NCBI GenBank assembly: GCA_024636315.1
Contig: JAGXHJ010000034.1
Location: 27,016-91,015, forward strand
DNA length: 64,000 nucleotides
Direction of reading: 5' to 3'
Source: Methylophaga sp.
GTDB lineage: Bacteria; Pseudomonadota; Gammaproteobacteria; Nitrosococcales; Methylophagaceae
Position numbers and translations under genes: made by a program. The stretch's first letter is position 1. Every line of letters starts with the position of its first letter. The notes beneath the pieces are model-generated. The model was not told where the DNA came from. It ran no database searches and was given only the letters and a program-made list of their open reading frames with translations. Below, in pieces: positions 10,257 through 19,316 of the stretch.

Positions 10257-10285
10257 AGATGGGGGAAGTCGATTAGTAAATCAAG
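10257..10285 (-). promoter_or_regulatory. Sigma32 (heat-shock) type promoter of clpB
   Basis: Read on the minus strand, CTTGATT (10285-10279) is followed after 14 bases by CCCCATCT (10264-10257). The known sigma32 pattern is CTTGAAA, about 13-15 bases, then CCCCATnT, so only the end of the -35 box deviates. The expected start site lies near 10250, about 28 bases before the clpB ATG. clpB is a classical sigma32 target in gammaproteobacteria. Confidence 0.82.
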
Positions 10286-10516
10286 TAGTCCTACAAAAAC
10301 TAAGTTAATTAGAAAATAACGTGCATATCTCAATTCAGTCGTTAGCAAGTGCTTAATTACATAAAATGTGGCTATGCATCTTTATGATTATTGCTTGAAC
10401 GAAGGTCAACGCCATTGAGTGACAAGTCGAAACAGCGATGATTGAGAGGGCTTTTAGTTTAATGATTAAAAATATTTTCCAGAAAACCGACGTTATGTAA
10501 CATCAGCGGAATAATG

Positions 10517-11032
10517 CTACCAATAGCGACGAGCACCCAAATAGCGTTTTTGATAATATGGATTAGCTAAGGTTTCTGTTTCAACATTTTTGCGGCTATT
10601 TGGCGCGTGGATAAATAGTTCGCTTCCTATATAGATACCGACATGAGAAACACTCTGGCCCATCGTTCTGAAAAAAAGTAAATCACCACTATTTAACTCA
10701 GTTCTGTTGATATGCTTGCCCTGTTTAAATTGCTCTCTCGTTCTTCTAGGGATAGAAATACCATTGATGAGGTGGCTATATCTAGCTAATCCTGAGCAAT
10801 CAAACCCTTCACTAGGTGAATTACCGCCAAACTTATAAGGAATACCCATCTGTGATTTGGCAGCTTGCACAATAAGGCCGCCTAATGTTTCGTTAGGGTT
10901 ATTCACTTGCGGGCTAGCAACCATCGTCTCAGGACGATTATTAGGCACTGTCGAGCAGGCAGTTACCATGAATAAGGCGAGACAACTCAGCACTATTCTT
11001 TTTGCTATTTGAACATTGCGATAGTTCAACAT
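10517..11032 (-). CDS. NlpC/P60 family peptidoglycan hydrolase lipoprotein
   Basis: The 171-residue protein starts with a basic, hydrophobic leader ending in a lipobox (VTAC, C26), so it should be lipidated and membrane-anchored in the periplasm. The C-terminal NlpC/P60 domain has the catalytic Cys79 (FDCSG), His130 (SHVGIY) and a third polar residue, His142 (IHAP). Relatives such as E. coli Spr/MepS cut D-Ala-meso-DAP crosslinks or related bonds in peptidoglycan. It is a single-domain enzyme with a short linker. The gene follows yciO by about 50 bases on the same strand. Confidence 0.9.
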   Translation of the reverse strand: MLNYRNVQIAKRIVLSCLALFMVTACSTVPNNRPETMVASPQVNNPNETLGGLIVQAAKSQMGIPYKFGGNSPSEGFDCSGLARYSHLINGISIPRRTREQFKQGKHINRTELNSGDLLFFRTMGQSVSHVGIYIGSELFIHAPNSRKNVETETLANPYYQKRYLGARRYW

Positions 11033-11083
11033 CGGTATGTCATTCCTATCCCTATCTATTTAACTACTTTAAGGTTGCTTTTT

Positions 11084-11707
11084 TTAGTCTTCAAATGGTG
11101 ATGGATCGCCCAAGCCAACTCGCACAATCTCAGGCATATCATCAATAAACTCAATCACCGTTGTAGGTACTGCACCTCCAGCCCCACCATCAATGACCAA
11201 GTCAACCTGTTGACCAATACGATCAACAATATCTTCTGGGTCAGTCATCGGCATATCTTCGCCCGGCAAAATCATTGTTGAGCTCATTAAAGGTTCATCG
11301 AGTTCTTCTAACAGTGCTAAGGCAATGAGGTTATTTGGAATGCGTAGGCCAATTGTTTTACGTTTAGGGTGTTGAAGACGACGCGGTACTTCTTTAGTCG
11401 CGGGTAGAACAAAGGTATAAGCACCAGGCGTATGGGCTTTTATAGCACGGTATACGCTGTTATTCACCTTGGCATATGTCGAAATTTCTGACAAATCACG
11501 GCACACTAAGGTGAAATTATGGTCTGCATCTAACTGACGAATTCGGCGGATTTTATCCATTGCCCCTTTGTCACCAATACGGCAACCTAGTGCATAACCC
11601 GAATCCGTGGGATACACCACTAGGCCACCTTTACGAATAATGTCACATGCTTGGACGATTAAACGTTTTTGTGGATTTTCAGGGTGTATCTGAAAAAACT
11701 GACTCAT
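11084..11707 (-). CDS. yciO: YciO, Sua5/YrdC/YciO family protein
   Basis: About 207 residues with the YrdC-fold signatures VVYPTDSGYALGC, KIRRIRQLDADHNFTL and GLRIPNN. I start it at ATG 11707 (MSQFFQIHPENPQ, the usual YciO N-terminus), preceded by AAAAGG six bases away; the longer frame from 11731 adds eight residues without support. Paralogues TsaC/Sua5 make threonylcarbamoyl-AMP for tRNA t6A, but YciO itself has weaker or uncertain activity in that reaction. Its neighbour rnm is the same as in E. coli, which supports the YciO rather than TsaC assignment. Confidence 0.88.
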   Translation of the reverse strand: MSQFFQIHPENPQKRLIVQACDIIRKGGLVVYPTDSGYALGCRIGDKGAMDKIRRIRQLDADHNFTLVCRDLSEISTYAKVNNSVYRAIKAHTPGAYTFVLPATKEVPRRLQHPKRKTIGLRIPNNLIALALLEELDEPLMSSTMILPGEDMPMTDPEDIVDRIGQQVDLVIDGGAGGAVPTTVIEFIDDMPEIVRVGLGDPSPFED

Positions 11708-11894
11708 GAAAAACCTTTTAAATAATTTCAACGACGTGTTGAGTGATGGTGCGTTTATACAATAAAAATGTTGTTTAAACTATTAATATATTCTTTATAT
11801 TGCCAGCTCAGTTATGTGAGTTAGAGATTTTGTTTGTCAAAAGGTATGACAACTAAAGACCTGTTGCTCAGGCTAATGCTCAAAATATCTTTGA

Positions 11895-12731
11895 TTACCA
11901 CACCGACCAAATAGGCACACAACTTTTGGGCAATGCTGCCAGATGGCCAAGTTCCACCCATGTATTATCCGGCGTGTGAAAATCAGAACCGCAAGAAGCC
12001 AATAATTCAAACTGTTCGGCCAATCGCGCCAAATTCTTAACTTCTTCTGGATGTTGCCGACCTGATACCACCTCAATTCCAACGCCACCAGCGAATTTAA
12101 AGTCAGTGATTAGCCTACGCAGTTTAGTGGCGGTCATTTTATAGCGTGCAGGATGCGCAATAACCGCTTGGCCACCAGCGGCTGTGATCCATGTCAGCGC
12201 ATTAGTCAAACTAGCCCACTCACCCACCACATAACCCGGTTTATTCCTCACCAGAAAACGTTTAAAAACATCGTTAATATTTTTGGCATGCCCCTGTTCG
12301 ACCAGAAATTGAGCAAAGTGCAATCGACCCAACATAACGTCGGAGGCATATTTTCGAGCGCCATCAAGCGCGCCAGTAATGCCCGCTTTTTCTAATCTTT
12401 CAGCCATTTTTGCCGCACGGCCAATACGAAAAGTGCGCATTTCCATCAAGCCTTGCTGCAAGGTGGCATTGTCGACATCCACATTCAAACCAATGATATG
12501 AACGGTGCCACCTCCCCAGGTTACCGAAATTTCCACCCCGGCAATGAGGGTCAAATCAGTATTTTGTGAGGCCAGTTGCGCCTTCGCAATGCCCTCAGTA
12601 CCATCGTGATCGGTTAATGCCAAGACATTAACGCCCTGCGCTATCGCGCGGGCAATAAGATCTTCTGGCGACAAGGCACCATCAGATGCAGTCGAGTGTG
12701 AATGTAAGTCATAACAAGTCATTTTTACCAT
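11895..12731 (-). CDS. rnm: PHP-domain phosphoesterase / RNase AM (YciV, TrpH)
   Basis: The 278-residue protein has the PHP metal-binding motifs in order: YDLHSHSTASDG, ALTDHDG, GVEIS, VIAHPARY, and SGSDFH-type CGSDFHTP near the C-terminus. E. coli YciV/RNase AM removes 5'-terminal nucleotides from RNA, including rRNA ends, and acts on nucleoside 3',5'-bisphosphates. The first ATG (12731) is used; a second ATG at 12722 (MTCYDLH) is equally possible. It is divergent from yciB and upstream of yciO, a conserved gammaproteobacterial arrangement. Confidence 0.9.
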   Translation of the reverse strand: MVKMTCYDLHSHSTASDGALSPEDLIARAIAQGVNVLALTDHDGTEGIAKAQLASQNTDLTLIAGVEISVTWGGGTVHIIGLNVDVDNATLQQGLMEMRTFRIGRAAKMAERLEKAGITGALDGARKYASDVMLGRLHFAQFLVEQGHAKNINDVFKRFLVRNKPGYVVGEWASLTNALTWITAAGGQAVIAHPARYKMTATKLRRLITDFKFAGGVGIEVVSGRQHPEEVKNLARLAEQFELLASCGSDFHTPDNTWVELGHLAALPKSCVPIWSVW

Positions 12732-12777
12732 TTTACGTTAAAATGATGGTCGTTACTTTTTAAAGCAAAAAAACACC

Positions 12778-13380
12778 ATGAAACTATTTTTTGATTTCCT
12801 ACCGATTGCACTATTTTTTGTCGCCTATAAACTTGGTGGTGGCATCTATCATTGGGGTGGGCAGGAATACGATATCAAGGGCATATATGTCGCCACAACA
12901 GTGATGATTATCGCTTCAGTATTACAAGTGGCTATCACTTGGTTACTAACAAGAAAAGTCGAAAAATCACATATAATAACCCTGGCTCTTGTGCTGGTAT
13001 TAGGTGGTGCAACACTTTGGTTACAAAACCCAGACTTCATCAAATGGAAACCCACTGCGGTCAATTGGCTATTTGCACTGGCCTTTATCGGCTCCCAGGT
13101 GTTTACTGACAAATCATTACTTGAACGCATGATGGCAGAGCATATTCAATTACCCACTGCGATATGGTTCAAACTTAATATTGCTTGGGTATTATTTTTT
13201 ATCGGCTCAGGTTTAGCCAATCTCTATGTTGCGTTTAACTTTGATGAAGCGACTTGGGTCAACTTCAAACTATTTGGCTTATTAGGTTTAACGATCGTGT
13301 TTATCATCGGCCAATCAGTATATCTCACTAAACATGCGAGTGAATCTCCCAAATCTGAGTCTTCTGAGGATAGTAAATAA
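12778..13380 (+). CDS. yciB: Inner membrane septation protein A (YciB/IspZ family)
   Basis: 200 residues with five or six membrane helices. The N-terminal [33 protein letters not shown] and [15 protein letters not shown] segments are typical of YciB/IspZ. The protein affects cell-envelope synthesis and septation in E. coli and Shigella; its molecular role is unsettled. The last base is the first base of the yciI start codon (TAATG), so the two are translationally coupled. The charged serine-rich C-terminal tail is cytoplasmic. Confidence 0.93.
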   Translation: MKLFFDFLPIALFFVAYKLGGGIYHWGGQEYDIKGIYVATTVMIIASVLQVAITWLLTRKVEKSHIITLALVLVLGGATLWLQNPDFIKWKPTAVNWLFALAFIGSQVFTDKSLLERMMAEHIQLPTAIWFKLNIAWVLFFIGSGLANLYVAFNFDEATWVNFKLFGLLGLTIVFIIGQSVYLTKHASESPKSESSEDSK

Positions 13381-13679
13381 TGCTTTATGCCATCATGAGC
13401 GAGGATGTTGCTGACAGTTTAAGTCGTCGACTAGTGGCCAGACCTGCGCACCTTGCTCGACTAAACGAATTGCAACAACAAGGCCGCTTGATATTAGCCG
13501 GTCCTCATCCTGCAATTGATAGTGAAGATCCGGGTCAAGAAGGCTTCAGCGGCAGTCTGGTAGTCGCGGAATTTAGCGATTTGTTACAAGCACAAGCTTG
13601 GGCTGATGCCGATCCTTATATTGAAGCAGGCGTATATGCTAAAGTTGTCGTTAAACCCTTCAAAAAAGTATTACCATGA
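13380..13679 (+). CDS. yciI: YciI family protein
   Basis: A 99-residue ferredoxin-like fold protein. [30 protein letters not shown] and the [12 protein letters not shown] segment, with its conserved His and Asp, match the YciI family. The family's activity in E. coli is undefined, although related proteins cleave chlorinated aromatics. It overlaps yciB by one base and bolA by four (ATGA), so the three genes form a tight operon. Confidence 0.92.
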   Translation: MLYAIMSEDVADSLSRRLVARPAHLARLNELQQQGRLILAGPHPAIDSEDPGQEGFSGSLVVAEFSDLLQAQAWADADPYIEAGVYAKVVVKPFKKVLP

Positions 13680-13951
13680 CCGATACCACAAGCAAACTAC
13701 AGACAGCGCTCAACAGCCTTAATCCAAACTATTTAGAACTGCAAGACGATAGCGCATTGCATGCAGGTCATGCTGGCAACACCGGTGGCAGTCATTACAC
13801 AGTGACCATCGTAAGTGAGGCTTTCGATGGTTTATCACTCATTAAACGACACCGCTTGGTCTATGAAGCAGTGGGCGACTTAATGATCAACGACATTCAC
13901 GCACTGAGTATTCAAGCTAAAACGCCTGCTGAATATGGTCTAAGCTTATAA
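13676..13951 (+). CDS. bolA: BolA family protein
   Basis: 91 residues with the BolA fold. [21 protein letters not shown], then [17 protein letters not shown], carries the conserved C-terminal histidine region, and [19 protein letters not shown] is the usual N-terminal stretch. BolA proteins partner with monothiol glutaredoxins in iron-sulfur cluster handling and also act as DNA-binding stress regulators. The start overlaps the yciI stop by four bases. The PilZ gene follows after seven bases and may be co-transcribed. Confidence 0.93.
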   Translation: MTDTTSKLQTALNSLNPNYLELQDDSALHAGHAGNTGGSHYTVTIVSEAFDGLSLIKRHRLVYEAVGDLMINDIHALSIQAKTPAEYGLSL

Positions 13952-13958
13952 CCATCTG

Positions 13959-16214
13959 ATGGCTAAAGACAACGAGACTTCCGCCAGAAATGAAGCCTTT
14001 TTACGCCAGTTAGAAATCCAAAGATTAAATAAACCCTGCAACCGTATTATCGACTTACGCGGTAAGGTAGCAGGTGAGTGTCAGGCTTATACCTTTGGTG
14101 ATCGCATTCATTATCTCGATGACCGGGCTTATTTACTTGCAAAGCAATTATTAGATCGCTTTAATGGTCGTTACACCATGGGGGTTTATGACTCCTTGCT
14201 CAAGGCATTGAAGATGCTTGAGCAACAACAGCAAAATGTCACTTTTGACACTAAAAAAGAAATATTGCACCAAGATCCTGTTCAACCCCAACATATCCCT
14301 TTTGATCAAATTTTACAGCGTAAAGAACGGCGTATTGTTTATGCTAGCCCGATTGATATCGCCATTGCCGATGTGCTTTATCATGGCTCGACTATCGACA
14401 TCACCAGTAGCGCGATCAAAATAACCCTGCGTCGCGCTCACACCATAGAGCAGGGCGACTATGTCAACGTCACTTTTTCAGGCTTGAAGGGCTTAGCTCA
14501 CGCAGAAACTACAGATTTACTGACCAAAATAAGCTATAAAGTTGTTCAAATTGAACATGATGAAAAATATACTTACGCGATATTGGTCCGTAATCGAGAT
14601 GACAATAGCTCCGTAACAAACTGGTTTGATGATTGGACGCAAAAACACGATAATCCTGCCCATATTGATCTCGATGATTCGATTTTTAATCTAGCCAGTC
14701 TTTATTATCTAAGGTTATTCACTCGATCGTTAAATATACCGCTACTTTGGTTAAGTGATTCAAATGATCCAGAACCGATAAAAGCTTTTCACTTAATGCG
14801 CGGTGGAGAGAAGATACTTGAATGCTTAAATAATACTAATAAAACAGATTTATCGCTACTTCCTATAAAGCAAGTCATGCTGAGTGGTGAAGATTATCTG
14901 CTGGTTATTTTCAAGATTAATAACACCCTAAAAAGTATTGCCGTTCCTCGCAGTGACCCTACTTTAACAGTCAAAGCATTGAACTTACATCATCAGCAAC
15001 AACAAAGTCATCTATTACTATTACAGCCCGCCAAGCAACAGTTTAACCCTGCTATTTTTGATGATGAACTCGCCTTTATAAGCAATCTAGACCCAAACTA
15101 TGGCAAGGTATTATCAAGCCGCCTAAGCTCGATTACTCAAACTATTTTCATTATCGATCTGTCGAGTGTTTGTTTAAATATCAATCCAGAAGTTGTATTT
15201 AGTGAAAATGAATTGCGCCAGTTTAGTATCGTCAATACCGTTCAAGAGCAATTACCCATTGCTACTTCGTTTAAACATTACATCCAACGTTCTCGCCAAA
15301 GGTTCTTTGTGAACACGCCAGTTGTTGCTCATCTGGGTGAGCAATTTTTCAATGTTTCTACTATAGATTTCTCGCGAGACGGCTTGTCACTTCACATTCC
15401 CAATGACATCAAAATCCCCCAAGATGCTCGAATTACCGTCGACTTTACTCGCTGGCAGAATCAAACCAATAAACATGATTTATTCGGTATTTCATTTTTA
15501 GTGAAAAATAAGATGGCATTGGCGGAAGGACGCACAAGATTAGGTTTACAGCGCTTATCACACTTAAGCCCTGTCAGCATAAATCAATTTTTCGAGTCAG
15601 TAATTGAACGTAATAAAGACAAGCTTGTAATCAACAATCGTGATCTTATAGCCGGCAAAGAAACCTCGATCTATCGACAATTACTGCCGGCAACCATCTC
15701 TTCTATCCCACTCTACTTTGGGCTTAATTCGAATCAAAAAAGAATATTACAGGCCATTGCAACAACCCAATTTAACCATGCGGATCAACATGATTCACTT
15801 TGGCGGGCATTAGCAAAAATGGTCGTGCCTTTATCTGAAATAATTAAAAATAAATCTAGTGGAGACAATAGTAGCGTCAATTTTGGTCTATATTGCTACC
15901 AAAACAAAGCCAAAAATAATGACTGGATAATTACTACTGATTTTGACTTTTCATATTCTGCCGGAAAAGAATTATTTATTAGTAGAGCCCTGGCAAATGA
16001 GCACTACGTCTTCTTCCAATGCTCTTTAATGCCCATTCCATTAAATGCATTAGATGATGAAGACGACCTCAAAACACAATTGCGTAGCCTACGGAATCAA
16101 ACACCGCATAAAGTGAAACAAATTCGAGACATCTTATATGGCTTATTTGGCATCGGCAATCTGATTGATGTTACCGATATTATTGAAGCCGCTTATAAAA
16201 AAACTAACGGGTAA
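13959..16214 (+). CDS. Large PilZ-domain protein with one canonical and one degenerate c-di-GMP site
   Basis: 751 residues, soluble, with no signal peptide. Two regions have PilZ character. In the C-terminal one, R444-S-R-Q-R448 and D470-F-S-R-D-G475 fit the RxxxR and DxSxxG motifs that bind cyclic di-GMP. In the N-terminal one, R121-K-E-R-R125 is intact but the second motif reads D147-I-T-S-S-A152, lacking the final glycine. The region between (about 200-430) and the tail (about 520-751) I do not recognise. It may act as a c-di-GMP effector on motility or envelope processes; its partner is unknown. It sits seven bases after bolA and converges on pmbA. Confidence 0.8.
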   Translation: MAKDNETSARNEAFLRQLEIQRLNKPCNRIIDLRGKVAGECQAYTFGDRIHYLDDRAYLLAKQLLDRFNGRYTMGVYDSLLKALKMLEQQQQNVTFDTKKEILHQDPVQPQHIPFDQILQRKERRIVYASPIDIAIADVLYHGSTIDITSSAIKITLRRAHTIEQGDYVNVTFSGLKGLAHAETTDLLTKISYKVVQIEHDEKYTYAILVRNRDDNSSVTNWFDDWTQKHDNPAHIDLDDSIFNLASLYYLRLFTRSLNIPLLWLSDSNDPEPIKAFHLMRGGEKILECLNNTNKTDLSLLPIKQVMLSGEDYLLVIFKINNTLKSIAVPRSDPTLTVKALNLHHQQQQSHLLLLQPAKQQFNPAIFDDELAFISNLDPNYGKVLSSRLSSITQTIFIIDLSSVCLNINPEVVFSENELRQFSIVNTVQEQLPIATSFKHYIQRSRQRFFVNTPVVAHLGEQFFNVSTIDFSRDGLSLHIPNDIKIPQDARITVDFTRWQNQTNKHDLFGISFLVKNKMALAEGRTRLGLQRLSHLSPVSINQFFESVIERNKDKLVINNRDLIAGKETSIYRQLLPATISSIPLYFGLNSNQKRILQAIATTQFNHADQHDSLWRALAKMVVPLSEIIKNKSSGDNSSVNFGLYCYQNKAKNNDWIITTDFDFSYSAGKELFISRALANEHYVFFQCSLMPIPLNALDDEDDLKTQLRSLRNQTPHKVKQIRDILYGLFGIGNLIDVTDIIEAAYKKTNG

Positions 16215-16223
16215 AACCAAAAA

Positions 16224-17552
16224 CTAGCCGGCAATTTTCATCTTATCGATCCAAACTGAACCGGTACGAGTATTACCCCGCATATTGACATCATTACCCA
16301 CTGCCTGAATACCCATAAACATATCGCGTAAATTGCTGGCAATAGTAAACTCATCTATCGGATATTGAATCACGCCATTTTCTACCCAAAAACCTGCCGC
16401 ACCCTGCGAATAATCGCCAGTAACAATATTCACCCCCATGCCCATCGTTTCCGTTACCACAATGCCAGTGCCCATTTCTTTGAGTAAGCCCGCAAAATTC
16501 AGATTGCCACTATCAATTGTCAAATTATGTACACCACCCGCATTTGCTGTGGTTGTCATTTTTAATTTACGTGCAGAATAACTATCTAAAACATAACCTT
16601 GCAATACGCCATCGGTAATAATGTCACGTGCTTGTGTTGCTACGCCATCGCCATCAAAGCTTGCACTACCCAATGCTTTTACTAAGCGTGGTTGTTCATG
16701 AATATGCATAAACTCAGGAAAAACCTGTTTATCTAGATGATCCAATAAAAACGTTGATTTGCGATATAAAGCACCGCCACGAATTGCTGAAATAAATTGA
16801 CCAAACAAAGATGGCGCAACTTCTGCGGCAAAAATAACCGGATAAGAACCCGTGGTCATTGTCCTGGCATTTAAGCGTTGTAAGGTGTTTTTGGCCGCAC
16901 GTTGACCAATATTTCTGGCCGAGTCTAAATCTGCGGCATCACGGGCAATGTCGTACCAATAATCACGTTGCATGCCACGATCGTCATTGGCGATTAAAGT
17001 ACATGCCAGGCTATGGCGACTACTAATCGTACTACCCATAAAACCATGACTATTGGCATATACTCGACCGCCTTCATGGCTTGATACACTGGCACCTTCT
17101 GAATTGTTAATGCGTGGGTCAACGTCATAACCTGCTTGTTCACACTCGGTGGCAATTATGATCGCGCGTTCCGCATCGATATCCCAAGGATGATACAAAG
17201 ACAGATCAGGAAACTCGGTTGCCATCAAATCTGCATCCGCTAAACCCGCACAATCATCTGCTTGGGTATGTTTAGCTATGCGACTGGCAGCTTTTACGGC
17301 ATCAGCAATTGCGGCCGGTTTTAAATCTGAGGTGCTAGCAGAGGCTTTGCTTTGACCAAAATAAACAGTAACGCCTAAACCTGTGTCACTATTATATTCA
17401 AGCGTTTCAACATCGCCTTGTCGTACACTAACGGACAGGCCTTTGCTATGACTGACGCCAACTTCGGCTGCCGTAGCACCTTGTGATTTTGCTTGTTGTA
17501 ATGCAATTTCTGCAGCTTGTTCAAGCGCTACGTTATTCATACGGTTACTCAT
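16224..17552 (-). CDS. pmbA: Metalloprotease subunit PmbA (TldE)
   Basis: 442 residues with TldD/TldE-family features: EYNSDTGLGVTVYFG near the N-terminus, RINNSEGASVSS, and the C-terminal TMGMGVNIVTGDYSQGAAGFWVENG block. TldD and TldE form a heterodimer that degrades unfolded or modified peptides, and pmbA is needed for microcin maturation in E. coli. TldE lacks the HExxxH zinc site, which resides on TldD, and I see no such site here. tldD is not in the window. It converges on the PilZ gene, nine bases apart. Confidence 0.95.
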   Translation of the reverse strand: MSNRMNNVALEQAAEIALQQAKSQGATAAEVGVSHSKGLSVSVRQGDVETLEYNSDTGLGVTVYFGQSKASASTSDLKPAAIADAVKAASRIAKHTQADDCAGLADADLMATEFPDLSLYHPWDIDAERAIIIATECEQAGYDVDPRINNSEGASVSSHEGGRVYANSHGFMGSTISSRHSLACTLIANDDRGMQRDYWYDIARDAADLDSARNIGQRAAKNTLQRLNARTMTTGSYPVIFAAEVAPSLFGQFISAIRGGALYRKSTFLLDHLDKQVFPEFMHIHEQPRLVKALGSASFDGDGVATQARDIITDGVLQGYVLDSYSARKLKMTTTANAGGVHNLTIDSGNLNFAGLLKEMGTGIVVTETMGMGVNIVTGDYSQGAAGFWVENGVIQYPIDEFTIASNLRDMFMGIQAVGNDVNMRGNTRTGSVWIDKMKIAG

Positions 17553-17700
17553 CTTGATAGTTCAACCTCATCAATTTTTGTCACGAAGATAAAACCCTCG
17601 CAGATCTAATGCACCACACGTATTTAATGAAATAATCAAATACAAGGCATCAGGGGTAATCAGCATTCTTCAGATCGTGTACTGAAGGCAGTGCAACTGA

Positions 17701-18450
17701 TTAAGACACTTTTTTACATATTGGACAATCGGGATCTTGTCGTAATTTAAGTTCACGCCAAGTCATGGCTAGGGCATCGAGGATCATTAATCGGCCTGCT
17801 AATGATTCACCAATATCAGTTAATAACTTCACGGTTTCCACTGCCTGCATACTACCGATGATTCCTAATAAAGGCGATAATACGCCGCTTTCCGAACAGG
17901 TTTGTTGTAACTCGCCATTATCTTCATAGATACAACGATAACACGCACTACCGATTTGTCGTGGGTCGTAGACCGTTACCTGTGCCTCCATACGAATTGC
18001 TGCACCTGAGACTAACGGCGTATTGAGTTGCTGAGTGACTTTATTTAATAAAAATCGCGTAGCAAAGTTATCGCTACAATCTACCACCACATCGGCCGCG
18101 GTGACTGCCTTATTTAAGTTTTGTTCACTGAGCCTAGTTGAGTGAGTGTCAATCTGCACGCTACTATTTAGGGCTCGTAAGCTGTCTGCAGCAGACTCCA
18201 CTTTAAGGCGACCAATATCCTGTTCGCCATGAATGATCTGCCGTTGCAGATTTGATAATTCGACAACATCATCATCGACCAAGGTCAAATGACCAACACC
18301 TGCGGCAGCCAAATACAGGGCAACAGGTGAACCAAGCCCACCCAGACCCACAACCAGCACGTGGCTATTAAGTAGTTTTTGCTGACCCGTTATATCTATC
18401 TGCGGTAATAGAATTTGGCGACTATAACGTAAAAGTTGATCATCATTCAT
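17701..18450 (-). CDS. moeB: Molybdopterin-synthase adenylyltransferase MoeB (ThiF/HesA family)
   Basis: 249 residues with the E1-like adenylation fold: LLRYSRQILLPQ at the N-terminus, VVGLGGLGSPVALYLAAAGVG nucleotide loop, DDDVVELSNLQRQ, and DCSDNFATR. A zinc site is suggested by the CYRC and CPIC pairs. MoeB adenylates the MoaD C-terminus for molybdopterin synthesis; a ThiF-like role is possible as no moa genes are adjacent. I use ATG 18450, nine bases after AGGTG; a GTG at 18462 would add four residues. It follows prmC. Confidence 0.9.
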   Translation of the reverse strand: MNDDQLLRYSRQILLPQIDITGQQKLLNSHVLVVGLGGLGSPVALYLAAAGVGHLTLVDDDVVELSNLQRQIIHGEQDIGRLKVESAADSLRALNSSVQIDTHSTRLSEQNLNKAVTAADVVVDCSDNFATRFLLNKVTQQLNTPLVSGAAIRMEAQVTVYDPRQIGSACYRCIYEDNGELQQTCSESGVLSPLLGIIGSMQAVETVKLLTDIGESLAGRLMILDALAMTWRELKLRQDPDCPICKKVS

Positions 18451-18485
18451 TGATTGTTGCACCTATAAAGCAGTTAGGTTCAGAA

Positions 18486-19316
18486 TTATACAGCGACTAT
18501 TCCTATTGTAACGCGGTCATTGCCGCCATAATCTTGCCGTGATGAGACCTCGCTAAAGCCCGCATCGCTGAATAACTGCTGTACTTTAAGCGCCTGATCA
18601 TAACTATGTTCCACCATTAACCAGCCACCAGTCTTTAAACATCGTTGCGCTTGTTTCACTATCAGGCGGATATCGTCTAAACCATCGATTCCTGAAGCTA
18701 ATGCTGACAGAGGTTCAAAGCGCACATCACCTTGCGACAAATGAACGTCACTGGCCTCAATATAAGGAGGATTACTAACCACCATATGAAATGACTTATC
18801 AGCGATAGCGGCTAACCAACTACCCTGCCAAAATGACACATTGCTTAACTGATGATTGAGTGCATTTTCTTTTGCTACCAGTAATGCCGCCATCGAAAAA
18901 TCCATAGCAATTATATGGGCCGCTGGCTGCTCACTAGCTAATGATAATGCGATAGCCCCCGAGCCTGTACCCAAATCCGCCACACACATTGCAGGTTTGA
19001 GCTTTTCCAATGCTAGAGACACTAACAATTCGGTATCAGGTCGCGGTATCAAAGTATCGGCCGTCACCTTCAAATCCAAGGTCCAAAAACCTCGTTTGGC
19101 CATCAAATATGCGACGGGATATCCTTGTTGCCGCTGTTGAATAAGTGCAAGCCACCGCGCTTGTTGCTCGTCAGTTAATAATTTATCTGACCAAGCATGT
19201 AAATAAGATGTTGGGCAATCGAGCAGATAACATAGCAGTACTCGGCTATCTATATCAGGACTATCACCATCACTAAGTTCCACATGCCCATAACGCAGGG
19301 CTTCAGCTATATTCAT
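18486..19316 (-). CDS. prmC: Peptide chain release factor N5-glutamine methyltransferase PrmC
   Basis: 276 residues with a helical N-terminal substrate domain (about 1-85) and a class I SAM methyltransferase domain. DLGTGSGAI at 114-122 binds SAM and the catalytic NPPY lies at 182-185, with IPRPDTE at 90-96. PrmC methylates the glutamine of the GGQ motif in release factors RF1 and RF2. prfA often adjoins prmC, but here the upstream neighbour is the repeat-containing response regulator, whose stop codon directly abuts this ATG. Coupled translation is likely. Confidence 0.96.
   Translation of the reverse strand: MNIAEALRYGHVELSDGDSPDIDSRVLLCYLLDCPTSYLHAWSDKLLTDEQQARWLALIQQRQQGYPVAYLMAKRGFWTLDLKVTADTLIPRPDTELLVSLALEKLKPAMCVADLGTGSGAIALSLASEQPAAHIIAMDFSMAALLVAKENALNHQLSNVSFWQGSWLAAIADKSFHMVVSNPPYIEASDVHLSQGDVRFEPLSALASGIDGLDDIRLIVKQAQRCLKTGGWLMVEHSYDQALKVQQLFSDAGFSEVSSRQDYGGNDRVTIGIVAV

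Noticed and set aside
17668-17687. CTTCAG...CTGAAG inverted repeat downstream of moeB
   Set aside because: Six-base arms with no T-run, too weak to call as a terminator or operator.
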